From positions 189,174 to 253,173 of the forward strand of contig NZ_JAYGIG010000114.1 of assembly GCF_034932105.1 (NCBI RefSeq): a stretch of 64,000 bases of DNA, written 5' to 3'. A program made the position numbers and the translations under genes. This DNA comes from Leptothoe sp034932105. Lineage in GTDB: Bacteria > Cyanobacteriota > Cyanobacteriia > Phormidesmidales > Phormidesmidaceae. Position 1 is the first letter of the stretch; the number at the start of each line of letters is the position of its first letter. Of this stretch, positions 8,983 to 17,602 are shown piece after piece. Below the pieces are notes generated by a model, which did no database searches, was not told the DNA's origin, and saw only the letters and a list, made by a program, of their open reading frames with translations.

Positions 8983-9630
8983 TTAGGGGACCTCAATATC
9001 TGGAGCCTCGTTAAATTGAGATTCCGATGCAGGTTGCTTATTAAATTGGGGCTCATTTCCATTTCTAGGCAGGTCATCGACTTCTCCCGGTGGGCCGTCA
9101 TCGATCGGCCCGTGATCGAGGTTGCCCCTCTGGGTGGAGCTTACAGGGGGTAAGGCATCTGGATCAAAACCCTCATCAGCAAGATTCTCGGGTGTGCTTT
9201 CAGTGCTTGAATCCGTCCTCGAAGTTGTTGGATCGATACTGTCTGTTGGGGTCAATCCGTCTGAGTCAGACGAATCCTCTGGGGCATATCCCGGTTCCTC
9301 AACATCGTTACGCTCAATTTCCCTGGTAGGTCGTTCGTTATAAACCAATTGGGGTGGGGTGGCGTCATCTGAACTGGGCTCTAGGTGATCCAGTTCTTCG
9401 GCCGAGGGTACCTCAGGGGGCCATTCTGCTAGGGGAGGAAAGTCTTGTTGAGGCTTGAAGAGTGGTGCTTGGCCTACGGATACGACCTGGAAGCGCAGCG
9501 TACCTCCTAGAGCCATGCCCAAACCGCTGGCTGTCGCTGCAGTGGCTATAAGGAACAATAAGCGCCGCTTCGATAACCAACCAAACTGTGGCTTAGGGTC
9601 TTCTGCGGTTGGTTGAACAGACGGCGGCAT
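8983..9630 (-). CDS. Hypothetical single-pass membrane protein with long acidic Pro/Ser tail
   Basis: From ATG 9630 the product has 215 residues. A basic stretch (SKRR) precedes one hydrophobic segment, LLFLIATAATASGLGMALGG (about residues 23-42). The remaining 170 residues are acidic, rich in Pro, Asp, Glu and Ser (for example DSSDSDGLTPTDSIDPTTSR), and look disordered. An upstream start at 9714 is possible but would place a second hydrophobic patch of poor quality before the conserved-looking MPPSVQP start, so I prefer 9630. The topology is probably N-terminus in the cytoplasm with the disordered tail outside. I recognise no family; a role in envelope organisation would be guesswork. Confidence 0.65.
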   Translation of the reverse strand: MPPSVQPTAEDPKPQFGWLSKRRLLFLIATAATASGLGMALGGTLRFQVVSVGQAPLFKPQQDFPPLAEWPPEVPSAEELDHLEPSSDDATPPQLVYNERPTREIERNDVEEPGYAPEDSSDSDGLTPTDSIDPTTSRTDSSTESTPENLADEGFDPDALPPVSSTQRGNLDHGPIDDGPPGEVDDLPRNGNEPQFNKQPASESQFNEAPDIEVP

Positions 9631-9903
9631 AATCTGCATTGGGCACAAAAAGCTTGGGTAAAAAACAGCCAGAGGCTGTGGAACCGAAAAGATGAGCAGT
9701 TGCCATCTGAACACCTACGTCATGTCAGAACTGGGTAATGTCAGACTGGTCAGTTGAGTGTACGACGGAATGAAACTTAACATTTGCTCAATTTCTAACA
9801 TTACCGATAGCGGTGGAGAAATGGCAATGGTATGGCTAAGTATATTTTCGTTTTTAATTGCTATGAAAGATTCTGGCTCAGGGTTTCAGAACAATTAAAT
9901 TAT

Positions 9904-12672
9904 TTATTCACCCGTACCTAATGGGTAGTAGTGCTTGAGGTGGTTTTCGGCGGATGCTACCGATGTGATTTCACCATCCAGGGTGGCATGGGTGAGGGTC
10001 GTCAGTATTTGACCATAGAGGGGGCCGGGGGCATATCCCAACCGTTTGAGGTGATTGCCATCGATGGGGGGGCGCACGTGAATGAGCTGGGTGATGTAGT
10101 GCCAAACGTGGGGCCCAATGTGCTGGGGATGGCGCACACTTGCCAATAATAGGCTGGGTAAATCGTAGGGCACCAGACTCTGATAGATGAAGCTCGGTTT
10201 GGGCGGCTCTGGCTGATTGAACCGAGCTATCAAATTATTTTCAAGGGTGGTGAGTTGTTGTAATCGCTGAATTGAGCCTAGGGGTAGTTGTAGGTTAGTG
10301 GCTATGTGCGATCGCACCTCCACCCTCGCTAGCAGCACCTCCAACCTGAGTAGCCAGGGTTCTATGGCAATATCTTTGCCCACCTCATCGGCAAATCGCT
10401 GTCGCCAGCGCCCTGCCCGATGCATTTGCCGCCAAAGTTCGGCATCAATGGTCAGGGAGGGATGTAAACAGCTTAATGCCCCTAGCTTATCTAGCAGGCC
10501 CAGGGACTGGGCCCAGTAGTCTGCTGCGAAAATATAGCCCAACTCAGTCTTGAGGCGGGTTTGTAGGGCTGGTAACCGCTTTTGGGTCTGCTGGGCTTGT
10601 AGGTCTGCATAGATACCACTTTCCACTGCATAGCGGATAAACGTTTCCGTTTGGGCATCCAGGTCAAACCCCAGGCGCACCGCAAAGCGCACGGCCCGAA
10701 AAATCCGGGTGGGGTCCTCGATAAAACTATTGGCATGGAGTACCCGCACCTGGCGTTTTTGAATATCTAAATGGCCCCCAAAAAAGTCAAGCAGTAAACC
10801 CGCTTGAGGGGATGTAAGCCGCACCGCCATAGCATTAATCGTAAAGTCACGGCGGTATAAATCCTGGCGAATTGAGCTGGGTTCAACCTCTGGGTTTGCC
10901 GCCGGATAGGGATAAAATTCCGTCCGGGCGGTGGCAATGTCAATCATTAGGGGGGCATGGTTCGCCCGGGCGCGCCAAATCAGAGCGGCGGTTTGAAACT
11001 CCCCATGGATCTGTAGCTCCGCGTCTGGATACTGCAGCTGTAGCTGCTGGGCCAAAACTACGCCGGCCCCCTCCACTACGGGGGATTGAAAACTATCGAC
11101 GACCAGATCGATGTCTTTGAGGGCCACGAGGGTATCCCCAGGGGCTAGCAGCAAATCTCGTACCGCACCGCCTACCAAATACAAATGCCATCCCCGCTGG
11201 TGGGCGGCCGCTGAAATTTGGGTCAATAGGGTCCATAAATCTCCGGATGCTAGCGCCGTAGGGTATGCCTGTAGAGAGGTTTGTAGGCGCTCGTATAGAG
11301 ATCGTTCGGACCGTTGGGAGCCATTCAGATGCAGCGGTGCCTGCCGCTGTCTATCCACTGACTGCAGCGGATAGACCTGCCGTAAAACATCGGTTCTGGT
11401 GACAATGCCCACCAGGGCATCCCCAGCTAATACCGGCAATCTGCCCACATCGTAGGTGAGCATAAGGGATTGAATGTCGCTGAGGGTGGTGGTGGTGACA
11501 ATGGTTTTTAGATGGGAGGTCATGTAGCCTTTGACGGGTGCATGGGGAAACCCATGGTGCAGGGCGAGGTCAATGTCTCGCCGCGAAATAATGCCCACTA
11601 GGTGCGATGCATCATTGGCCACACATAGGCCCGAGTGGCCATAGCGCAATAAAATACGCTGGGCATCGGCCACGGTAGTGCCAGGGCGAATAGTCCGCAC
11701 TGGGGAGGACATGATGTCTTGGGCGGTGACGGTCTGGCCATGGGACTGGATGAGGGCGTCACAAATTTGGCTGAACACCACCTCGGGCTCCTGGGTGGTG
11801 AGGCTGGCCGCTGCTGCACTGCTGTGGCCGTCACCGCCATAGGGTTGGACTAATTGCTGACAGTTCACGTCCGTTTGGGGGCGCGTCCGGCTGATGATGG
11901 TCAGCTGGGATGTTGTCTTGGTGGGGTAAATGGCCCCCAATAACAGGCTATCTAACCCTAGGAGGGACATCAGGTGGTGGGCTAACCGAGACAGCCCTGG
12001 CACAAAATCTGAGGTTTCCAGGTAAATCGTACCCACGGCATATCCTTGGATCTGGCGGATAGTGGTGCGGTCTAGAGCGGTGCTGAGTAAGCCCTGGAGC
12101 ACCTCTGATAAACCGGGTTCCACCGCTTCCGCAATGGTCTGCTGATGGGCCCCTTGCTCCATCAACCAGGCCAGGGCATAGATATCTCGCGGGGTGGTCT
12201 GGGTAAAGGTGAAAGACCCCGTGTCGCTGTGGATGCCGAGGGCCATGACCGTGGCTTGGGTAGGGGAAACTGTTTGCCCAGACCGTTGCAAAGCTTCTAC
12301 CACCAGAGTGGTGGTAGCTCCCACAGCTTCGATATGGTGCTCGCCCGGAATATCCGGACAGGATTCTATGTGGTGATCGTAAATGGTGATGGGTAGCTGG
12401 GTTGCGATCGCATGCTCAATCCAATTCGCCGCTGCCCCCACCCGGCTGCGCTGGTGAGTATCCACCACCGTAATGGAGCGAATCATCGATACCGTTACGG
12501 CCCGACGTTCAATCAGCGGATACTGATCCCGATGCAGGGCTAAAAAAGATTTAACCGCTGGATGGCCCCCCCCAGTCAAAACAATGCGGCTACCAGGACA
12601 GAGACAGGACAGACCAACCGCTGCTCCCAACGCGTCAAAATCTGCCGTGGTATGGCAAAGGATTAAGTCCAT
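9904..12672 (-). CDS. DHH phosphoesterase-CBS-tRNA nucleotidyltransferase fusion (CCA/A-adding type)
   Basis: A 922-residue multidomain protein. Residues 1-305 are a DHH/DHHA1 phosphoesterase unit (CHTTADFDALGAA, YDHHIES near 100, GGDGHSSAAAASL). Two CBS domains follow (about 310-430). The C-terminal 450 residues are a class-II nucleotidyltransferase of the CCA-adding/poly(A) polymerase family, with YLVGGAVRDLLL near 497, the DIDLVV metal-binding pair and RRDFTINAMAV. This layout is known in cyanobacteria and Aquifex, where separate CC- and A-adding enzymes build the tRNA 3' CCA end; the long DHH-CBS form has been linked to the A-adding activity. Which activity this copy has cannot be read directly. 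Start 12672 is preferred over 12717 because GAGGAA lies 7 nt upstream. Confidence 0.9.
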   Translation of the reverse strand: MDLILCHTTADFDALGAAVGLSCLCPGSRIVLTGGGHPAVKSFLALHRDQYPLIERRAVTVSMIRSITVVDTHQRSRVGAAANWIEHAIATQLPITIYDHHIESCPDIPGEHHIEAVGATTTLVVEALQRSGQTVSPTQATVMALGIHSDTGSFTFTQTTPRDIYALAWLMEQGAHQQTIAEAVEPGLSEVLQGLLSTALDRTTIRQIQGYAVGTIYLETSDFVPGLSRLAHHLMSLLGLDSLLLGAIYPTKTTSQLTIISRTRPQTDVNCQQLVQPYGGDGHSSAAAASLTTQEPEVVFSQICDALIQSHGQTVTAQDIMSSPVRTIRPGTTVADAQRILLRYGHSGLCVANDASHLVGIISRRDIDLALHHGFPHAPVKGYMTSHLKTIVTTTTLSDIQSLMLTYDVGRLPVLAGDALVGIVTRTDVLRQVYPLQSVDRQRQAPLHLNGSQRSERSLYERLQTSLQAYPTALASGDLWTLLTQISAAAHQRGWHLYLVGGAVRDLLLAPGDTLVALKDIDLVVDSFQSPVVEGAGVVLAQQLQLQYPDAELQIHGEFQTAALIWRARANHAPLMIDIATARTEFYPYPAANPEVEPSSIRQDLYRRDFTINAMAVRLTSPQAGLLLDFFGGHLDIQKRQVRVLHANSFIEDPTRIFRAVRFAVRLGFDLDAQTETFIRYAVESGIYADLQAQQTQKRLPALQTRLKTELGYIFAADYWAQSLGLLDKLGALSCLHPSLTIDAELWRQMHRAGRWRQRFADEVGKDIAIEPWLLRLEVLLARVEVRSHIATNLQLPLGSIQRLQQLTTLENNLIARFNQPEPPKPSFIYQSLVPYDLPSLLLASVRHPQHIGPHVWHYITQLIHVRPPIDGNHLKRLGYAPGPLYGQILTTLTHATLDGEITSVASAENHLKHYYPLGTGE

Positions 12673-12957
12673 ATCGTATTCCTCGACCCCAGCAGCAGAC
12701 TTGCCATCAATCCGCAAATGTTAGTTCAAAGAAAGTTCAAAAAGATTAATCCCCATGGATTCAGGGAAAACGCTTTCACTAGGGGCCTAATGTTTGATAG
12801 CTTACTAAATAAGTCGATCAGTGCTCCACACTGTATCACCATCCATAGATTAAGAAGCTTGTCCCAGCCTGGAAGCGAAATTCTGCTCAGCTAGCATGGT
12901 AGTTTTCCCCCTGGGCATGGTGCGTTAGCTCTTTTGCTGTCTTGAGAGTGGCGAGTT

Positions 12958-13146
12958 ATGTCTATCCTATTTCAACTGTTTTTATTCATTCTGGTAGTTT
13001 GGTCTTTTGTCATGGTGATCGGTGTCCCCGTCGCCTATGCTTCACCCAAAAACTGGGAGAGTTCTAAGAGTCTAATTTTCCTCGGCTCTATCATTTGGGG
13101 CGTCCTCGTAGTGTTAGTGGGCAGCCTCAATTACTTTGTGGTTTAA
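12958..13146 (+). CDS. psbZ: Photosystem II protein PsbZ (Ycf9)
   Basis: A 62-residue protein with two transmembrane helices (about 3-24 and 38-59) joined by a short loop that contains PVAYASPKNWESSK, the classic PsbZ signature. PsbZ is a small core subunit of photosystem II in the thylakoid membrane that affects the PSII-antenna interface and photoprotection. Length and layout are normal for the family. It lies 201 bp upstream of ribH on the same strand; this psbZ-ribH adjacency is also found in other cyanobacteria such as Synechocystis. ATG start at 12958. Confidence 0.96.
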   Translation: MSILFQLFLFILVVWSFVMVIGVPVAYASPKNWESSKSLIFLGSIIWGVLVVLVGSLNYFVV

Positions 13147-13181
13147 ATACCGTAGTTGGTTACATTGCCAGTAAAAAACAC

Positions 13182-13274
13182 TGCCGTTGCTGATTTAGAT
13201 GTGGAAACAATCTATCGGAAGTGCTGTGCAGCAGCATTTTTCAGATGAGATTCTCCCCAGCATCAGTAACGGCA
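13182..13274 (+). repeat. Long-range inverted repeat in psbZ-ribH spacer
   Basis: TGCCGTTGCTGAT at 13182-13194 can pair with ATCAGTAACGGCA at 13262-13274 (12 Watson-Crick pairs and one G-U), enclosing 67 nt that contain a further small fold around GTGCTG/AGCAGCA. As RNA it would form a multi-branched structure between psbZ and the terminator-like element before ribH. The role is unknown; mRNA 3'-end protection of psbZ or a ribH leader are both possible. Confidence 0.55.
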
Positions 13275-13289
13275 AACCATTTACTGTTG

Positions 13290-13328
13290 GGTGGTAAGGT
13301 CATTGGGGCCTACCACCTTACTTTTTTT
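13290..13328 (+). terminator. Terminator or attenuator just upstream of ribH
   Basis: GTAAGGT (13294-13300) pairs with ACCTTAC (13315-13321), directly followed by seven T residues at 13322-13328. An alternative stem, GGTGGTA (13290-13296) with TACCACC (13311-13317), shares bases with the first, so the two folds exclude one another. The T-tract ends 19 bp before the ribH start codon. It may simply terminate psbZ transcription or act as an attenuator for ribH. Confidence 0.6.
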
Positions 13329-13347
13329 AAGTAGATAGAGTAATTCC

Positions 13348-13839
13348 ATGGCTGTTTTTGAAGGAAGTTTCGACCGCGCCAGCACTGCTAAATTTGCCAT
13401 TGTCATTGGTCGCTTTAATGATCTAGTCACCACCAAATTGCTAGAGGGTTGTCAAGATTGTCTGAAGCGCCACGGTGTCAACATCGACCCCGACGGTAAC
13501 CAAGTTGACTACGCTTGGGTCCCGGGCAGTTTTGAGGTGCCTTTAGTGGCGCGGCAGTTAGCCCTGAGTGGTCAATACGATGCGATTATTTGCCTAGGTG
13601 CCGTTATTCGTGGCGATACCCCCCACTTTGACTATGTTGCCGCCGAAGTGTCTAAAGGTATTGCCGCCGCTGGGTTTCAAACCGGTGTACCGGTCGTGTT
13701 TGGTATCCTAACCACCGATTCCATGCAGCAGGCCTTAGAGCGGGCGGGCATCAAGAGCAACTTAGGCTGGAACTACGCCATGAATGCCTTAGAAATGGCC
13801 AGTTTGATGCCCCAGCTGCCCAAAACAGCTAAGACTTGA
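13348..13839 (+). CDS. ribH: 6,7-dimethyl-8-ribityllumazine synthase
   Basis: A 163-residue lumazine synthase, the penultimate enzyme of riboflavin biosynthesis, which condenses 5-amino-6-ribitylaminouracil with 3,4-dihydroxy-2-butanone 4-phosphate. Family marks are VIGRFNDLVT near the N-terminus, VPGSFEVPL, LGAVIRGDTPHFDYV with the phosphate- and substrate-binding residues, and FGILTTDSMQQALERAG. Length is typical. It follows psbZ, with a terminator-like structure in between, so the degree of co-transcription is open. I searched the leader for the conserved RFN (FMN riboswitch) segments and did not see them. ATG start at 13348. Confidence 0.97.
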   Translation: MAVFEGSFDRASTAKFAIVIGRFNDLVTTKLLEGCQDCLKRHGVNIDPDGNQVDYAWVPGSFEVPLVARQLALSGQYDAIICLGAVIRGDTPHFDYVAAEVSKGIAAAGFQTGVPVVFGILTTDSMQQALERAGIKSNLGWNYAMNALEMASLMPQLPKTAKT

Positions 13840-13983
13840 GCGATTTCTCCCCAGAACTGACTCAATTTTTTGTCTTTAAAGCCTTGTCCAAATTCTGGAG
13901 AAACCTAAGAAAAACAGCAACTCTGAACTGTAAACTAGAATACATAGGCAGCTTCTAAGCATCCTCTTTTTCAAGAAAAGTGT

Positions 13984-14013
13984 TTGACAAAGAAAAGCGT
14001 TCTATGGGATCCT
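13984..14013 (+). promoter_or_regulatory. Possible tRNA-Gly promoter
   Basis: A perfect TTGACA (-35) at 13984-13989 is followed after 18 bp by GATCCT (14008-14013), which keeps the A2 and T6 positions of a -10 box. The predicted start would fall about 15-20 bp before the mature tRNA at 14037. Upstream of it, TTTCTCC at 13844-13850 and GGAGAAA at 13897-13903 could form a weak ribH end structure. Confidence 0.4.
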
Positions 14014-14036
14014 AGTTAAAGTCGAATCAGGCAAAT

Positions 14037-14108
14037 GCGGGTGTAGCTCAGTGGTAGAGCGTCACCTTGCCAAGGTGAATGTCGCGCGTTCGAATCGCGT
14101 CACCCGCT
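14037..14108 (+). tRNA. tRNA-Gly (anticodon GCC)
   Basis: A complete 72-nt cloverleaf: acceptor GCGGGTG/CACCCGC, D arm GCTC-AGTGGTA-GAGC, anticodon arm TCACC-TTGCCAA-GGTGA with anticodon GCC, and T arm GCGCG-TTCGAAT-CGCGT. The discriminator base is T at 14108. The 3' CCA is not encoded (TTCT follows), so it must be added by nucleotidyltransferase; the fusion enzyme encoded at 9904-12672 is of that family. No intron. Confidence 0.97.
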
Positions 14109-14344
14109 TTCTAAAAACACTCTAAAGATAGTCTGCCGTCAATTGGGCTCTCAGATCTTTGTAGTTAAGTTTTTCCCTCTAAACTTTGGATGTCCCTAGC
14201 TGCTGGGGCACAGATTTTTTCCATGTGTTTACCCACATAGGCACACAGTTGGCCAACTCGTTGTCCTGGCTTGTTCATGGGATTTAGTGGTTTATTTAGA
14301 GCTCGTTGAGGGTTTAGATTTAACGAGTCCTAAACGGCCTAACC

Positions 14345-15226
14345 CTAGCGGCTGGCCAATTCGAGGGCTTTTAACTCAGCAAGATCCAGAATCATTCCCT
14401 CACGGGCCACGATACTGTTGGGAAATTCTGCTGCTGTTTTATGACCGATTTCATCCATAAAATCGTCATCGTGGAGCGGATCGTGGTGGAAAACCACTAG
14501 CTTTTTCACGTTGGCTGCCTTGGCTAGTTTGACCGCTTCTTGCCAAGTAGAGTGGCCCCACCCGACCTTGCTACTGCTTTCAGAGTGATATTCTGCGTCC
14601 GTATAGGTACAGTCATAGATCATCACATCGGCATTTTGAGCGAGATGCAGCACGTTTTCATCTAGTCGATCGGGGAAGTGTTCGGTGTCCGTAATGTAGG
14701 CAGCCGCTAAGCCATTCCATTCCACCCGATAACCGACCGCTTCACCCGGATGGTTAAGCAGGGCATTAATCACATTGATGTCACCAATGGCTACCGTTTC
14801 ACCAATGGATAGGTCACAAAACTTTAGCTGCGCCTGCATAATTTGGAGCGGCACAGGAAAGTTAGGATGCAGCATTTGATCATTGAGGCGCTGCTCAATG
14901 GTTGCGCCATTGGGAGAAATAACGCCGTATACCTCAAACTGATTGCTCGGCAAAAAGGCGGGTACAAAAAAGGGAAATCCCTGGATATGGTCCCAATGGG
15001 AATGGGTGAAAAACATACTGGCTTGGACAGACTGGCCTTCGTATAACATTTGCTGGCCCAGCTCCCGTAACCCCGTGCCCCCGTCAAAAATCAACCGCTC
15101 ACCGTTAACCCGCATCTCTATGCAGGATGTGTTGCCACCGTAGCGAACTGTTTCGGCACCGGGGCAGGGAATGCTTCCCCTGACACCCCAAAAGTGAATC
15201 GTGAATTGAGTATTCGAGTCGGACAT
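14345..15226 (-). CDS. MBL-fold metallo-hydrolase
   Basis: A 293-residue metallo-beta-lactamase fold protein. The zinc motif is THSHWDHIQG (HxHxDH), and a second set of ligands is seen in HPGEAVGYRV, YITDTEHF, DCTY and the final VFHHDP. The N-terminal block FWGVRGSIPCPG and YGGNTSCIEMR is typical of the PhnP-like / 3',5'-cyclic-nucleotide phosphodiesterase-like subgroup. The substrate cannot be read from the sequence; homologues are annotated as beta-lactamase-like or phosphodiesterase. It follows surE on the same strand but after 331 bp without a gene, so it is probably transcribed separately. ATG start at 15226. Confidence 0.88.
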   Translation of the reverse strand: MSDSNTQFTIHFWGVRGSIPCPGAETVRYGGNTSCIEMRVNGERLIFDGGTGLRELGQQMLYEGQSVQASMFFTHSHWDHIQGFPFFVPAFLPSNQFEVYGVISPNGATIEQRLNDQMLHPNFPVPLQIMQAQLKFCDLSIGETVAIGDINVINALLNHPGEAVGYRVEWNGLAAAYITDTEHFPDRLDENVLHLAQNADVMIYDCTYTDAEYHSESSSKVGWGHSTWQEAVKLAKAANVKKLVVFHHDPLHDDDFMDEIGHKTAAEFPNSIVAREGMILDLAELKALELASR

Positions 15227-15557
15227 CAGTGGCTAAAAATGACGTTAATGGGGGACGCGAATTTTGCTTAATGGTAGTTGACTGGCTTTCTGAAACCCAC
15301 TAGCGCAGCGCATCCTCTTTTTTTCTGAAGAAATAGGTGTCAATCAGGAATAATCTTACCTAGGGCTTTATGCAAAATCTCCATATATCTAGGCTTGTCT
15401 TTATAGATCAAGCCATAAAGCGCACATCTGTAATGGTTAAGATTTTTGGATCAGGTTCACGGGCCAAGTACGATTCGGTCCTACGGATGACTATCCTATG
15501 GGTTGGGCCATATTGCTTACAGCCAGTTTGCCCAAAGCCATCCCAAAAATAGGCGAG
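15227..15557. other. Intergenic region between surE and the MBL hydrolase
   Basis: These 331 bp contain no convincing gene. The longest frames are short, lack ribosome binding sites and show no family resemblance. I see no strong hairpin or repeat. It should hold the promoter of the MBL gene on the minus strand. Confidence 0.5.
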
Positions 15558-16403
15558 CTAGTTATCTTTTTCCATAGGGATCAGCTCAGGCAGAAGGCCT
15601 TTTAGCTTGGTTAAGTCATTGTACGCCGTGAGGTCGTAGTGTAGTGGGGTAACTGTGATGTAGCCAGCTTTAATCGCCTTCACATCCGTGGTGAATTGGA
15701 CCATGAGGTCACTATTTTGAGTTGGACTGAGGCCATTGGGCAGGCTCTGGAGGGCATCGTTATCGCTCTCTTCTAAGACTTCTCCTGCTAGCCAATAGTA
15801 GGTTTTTCCCCGAGGGTCAATCCGCTTTTCAAACAGATCTCGGTAACGACGCACTCCAAGACGGGCCAATGTTACGCCTTGAATGTTTGTTTTGGCGACT
15901 GCTGGAATATTTAAATTGAGCAGTAGGGGCTGGGCTAACTGGGTTAGCTGGGGCAAAAGTTGGCCAACATAATCTGCGGCTGGTTGGAAATCTGCATGGG
16001 TAAAACTGGCTAAGCTCACGGCCAAGCTAGGAATTCCTTCTAGCAGGCCTTCCATCGCTGCCGATACCGTGCCTGAGTAAAGCACGTCATTGCCCAAATT
16101 AGCTCCGTGGTTAATGCCTGAAAGGACACAGTCAGGAGGACTGTCCAGCAATGCATCGAGGGCTAGTTTTACGCAATCAGCTGGTGTGCCAGAACAGGCC
16201 CAGGCAGGAATGTTTTGATGGTAAATGGAGGTTACCTGCTCAGCTCGAATGGGGCGGTGCATCGTAATCCCATGTCCGGTGGCAGAGCGCTCCCGATCGG
16301 GACAGACTACGGTGACTGCATGGCCCTGGGTTGCCAAGGTATTGGCGAGGGTACGAATGCCCTTGGCAAAGATACCGTCATCGTTGCTGATTAATAGTTT
16401 CAT
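15558..16403 (-). CDS. surE: 5'/3'-nucleotidase SurE
   Basis: A 281-residue SurE nucleotidase, a metal-dependent phosphatase acting on nucleoside 5'- and 3'-monophosphates, linked to stationary-phase survival. The metal site is complete: LLISNDDGIFAKG at the N-terminus (Asp8, Asp9) and the SGINHGANLGNDVLYSGTVSAAMEG block with the conserved Asn and Ser. VVCPDRERSATGHGITMHRPIR is the flexible-loop region. Length is slightly longer than in enterobacteria, typical for cyanobacteria. The gene is divergent from pheS, 71 bp away, so the two share a short promoter region. ATG start at 16403. Confidence 0.96.
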   Translation of the reverse strand: MKLLISNDDGIFAKGIRTLANTLATQGHAVTVVCPDRERSATGHGITMHRPIRAEQVTSIYHQNIPAWACSGTPADCVKLALDALLDSPPDCVLSGINHGANLGNDVLYSGTVSAAMEGLLEGIPSLAVSLASFTHADFQPAADYVGQLLPQLTQLAQPLLLNLNIPAVAKTNIQGVTLARLGVRRYRDLFEKRIDPRGKTYYWLAGEVLEESDNDALQSLPNGLSPTQNSDLMVQFTTDVKAIKAGYITVTPLHYDLTAYNDLTKLKGLLPELIPMEKDN

Positions 16404-16474
16404 GGCGAATCAAAGCTTCGGTGTAGACTAAAGATTGTCTTTTGTGCCCCTCCCGTTTCGACCTTTTGGCCAGC

Positions 16475-17467
16475 ATGACCAACGACTTAGAGCAGCAACT
16501 GAGTACATTACAGCAAGAAGCTAGCGATGCGATCGCTACCCTGAGTACCCTAGACGAACTCGATCAGTTTCGGGTGGGTTATCTGGGCAAAAAGGGGAAG
16601 CTATCTAAAATATTAGGGGGCATGGGCAAGCTGTCCGACGACGATCGTCCCCGCATTGGGGCCTTGGCCAACCAGGTTAAAACAGCTCTGCAAACCAGTA
16701 TTGATCAGCGTAAAACTGCGTTGCAGGACACTCAGATCCAAGCCCAGTTAGAGGCTGAAACCCTAGATGTTTCCATGCCAGGTACCTACTTGCCCCAGGG
16801 GCGAGTTCACCCCATCAATAGCATCATTGACCAAATTACCGACATTTTTATTGGTCTAGGCTACACCGTTGCCAGTGGCCCCGAAATTGAAGAGGACTAC
16901 TACAACTTTGAGGCACTCAACTTTTTGCCTGACCATCCGGCGCGGGATATGCAGGACACCTTATACCTGCCCAACGGCAAAATGATGCGTACCCACACCT
17001 CTAATACCCAAATCCGCTACATGGAAAACCATGAGCCACCGCTGCGGGCATTGGCCACCGGCCGTTGCTACCGACGGGACACGGTGGACGCTACCCACGC
17101 CGCTGTCTTCCACCAGATTGAATTCTTTGCGGTGGATAAAAACATCACCTTTGCCGATTTGCGCGGCACCATCCAACTCTTTTTAGAAGCCCTATTTGGG
17201 GACATTGAAGTGCGGCTACGGCCGAGCTATTTTCCCTTTACTGAGCCTTCGGCTGAGGTCGATGTGAAATGGAAAGGGAAATGGCTAGAGGTGTTGGGCT
17301 GCGGCATGATTGACCCCAATGTGCTCAAATCCGTCGGTTATGACCCGGAGGTCTATAGCGGTTTTGCTGCCGGACTGGGGGTAGAGCGTCTGGCGATGGT
17401 ACAGAGCCAGATTGATGATATTCGTCGACTCTATGCCAGCGATCTGCGCTTCCTCAAACAGTTTTAG
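16475..17467 (+). CDS. pheS: Phenylalanyl-tRNA synthetase alpha subunit
   Basis: From ATG 16475 the protein has 330 residues, the usual PheS length; a TTG frame opening at 16442 would add a non-conserved leader and is not used. PheS is the catalytic alpha subunit of the alpha2-beta2 enzyme that charges tRNA-Phe. Class II motifs are visible: RVHPINSIIDQI (motif 1 region), GRCYRRDTVDATHAAVFHQIE (motif 2) and GFAAGLGVERLAMV (motif 3), after an N-terminal helical coiled coil (about 1-80) for tRNA contact. pheT is not in the window. A strong terminator follows at 17506. Confidence 0.97.
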   Translation: MTNDLEQQLSTLQQEASDAIATLSTLDELDQFRVGYLGKKGKLSKILGGMGKLSDDDRPRIGALANQVKTALQTSIDQRKTALQDTQIQAQLEAETLDVSMPGTYLPQGRVHPINSIIDQITDIFIGLGYTVASGPEIEEDYYNFEALNFLPDHPARDMQDTLYLPNGKMMRTHTSNTQIRYMENHEPPLRALATGRCYRRDTVDATHAAVFHQIEFFAVDKNITFADLRGTIQLFLEALFGDIEVRLRPSYFPFTEPSAEVDVKWKGKWLEVLGCGMIDPNVLKSVGYDPEVYSGFAAGLGVERLAMVQSQIDDIRRLYASDLRFLKQF

Positions 17468-17505
17468 GGTTTAGGCCGACAATAGGTGACCGTACATTTC
17501 CTCCA

Positions 17506-17559
17506 AGAAAATAGCCGTCGCTTTTGCTCCAGATTACCCAACAGCGACGGCTATTTTCT
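17506..17559. terminator. Bidirectional terminator between pheS and msrA
   Basis: A perfect 17-bp inverted repeat (arms 17506-17522 and 17543-17559, 20-nt loop). The core is GCCGTCGCT/AGCGACGGC, flanked by A-rich and T-rich ends (AGAAAATA / TATTTTCT), so it can work from either side. It sits between the convergent pheS (+) and msrA (-). Confidence 0.85.
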
Positions 17560-17602
17560 AAGGATTTTCTAAAGGCTGTATGGTGTCTCGATTAGCTCTC
17601 GA

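Noticed and set aside
13147..13347. FMN riboswitch (RFN element) before ribH
   Set aside because: The conserved RFN blocks are not seen; only non-specific stems and a T-tract are present.
16442..16474. Longer TTG start of pheS
   Set aside because: The added 11 residues are not part of the PheS family N-terminus and the ATG at 16475 gives the standard length.
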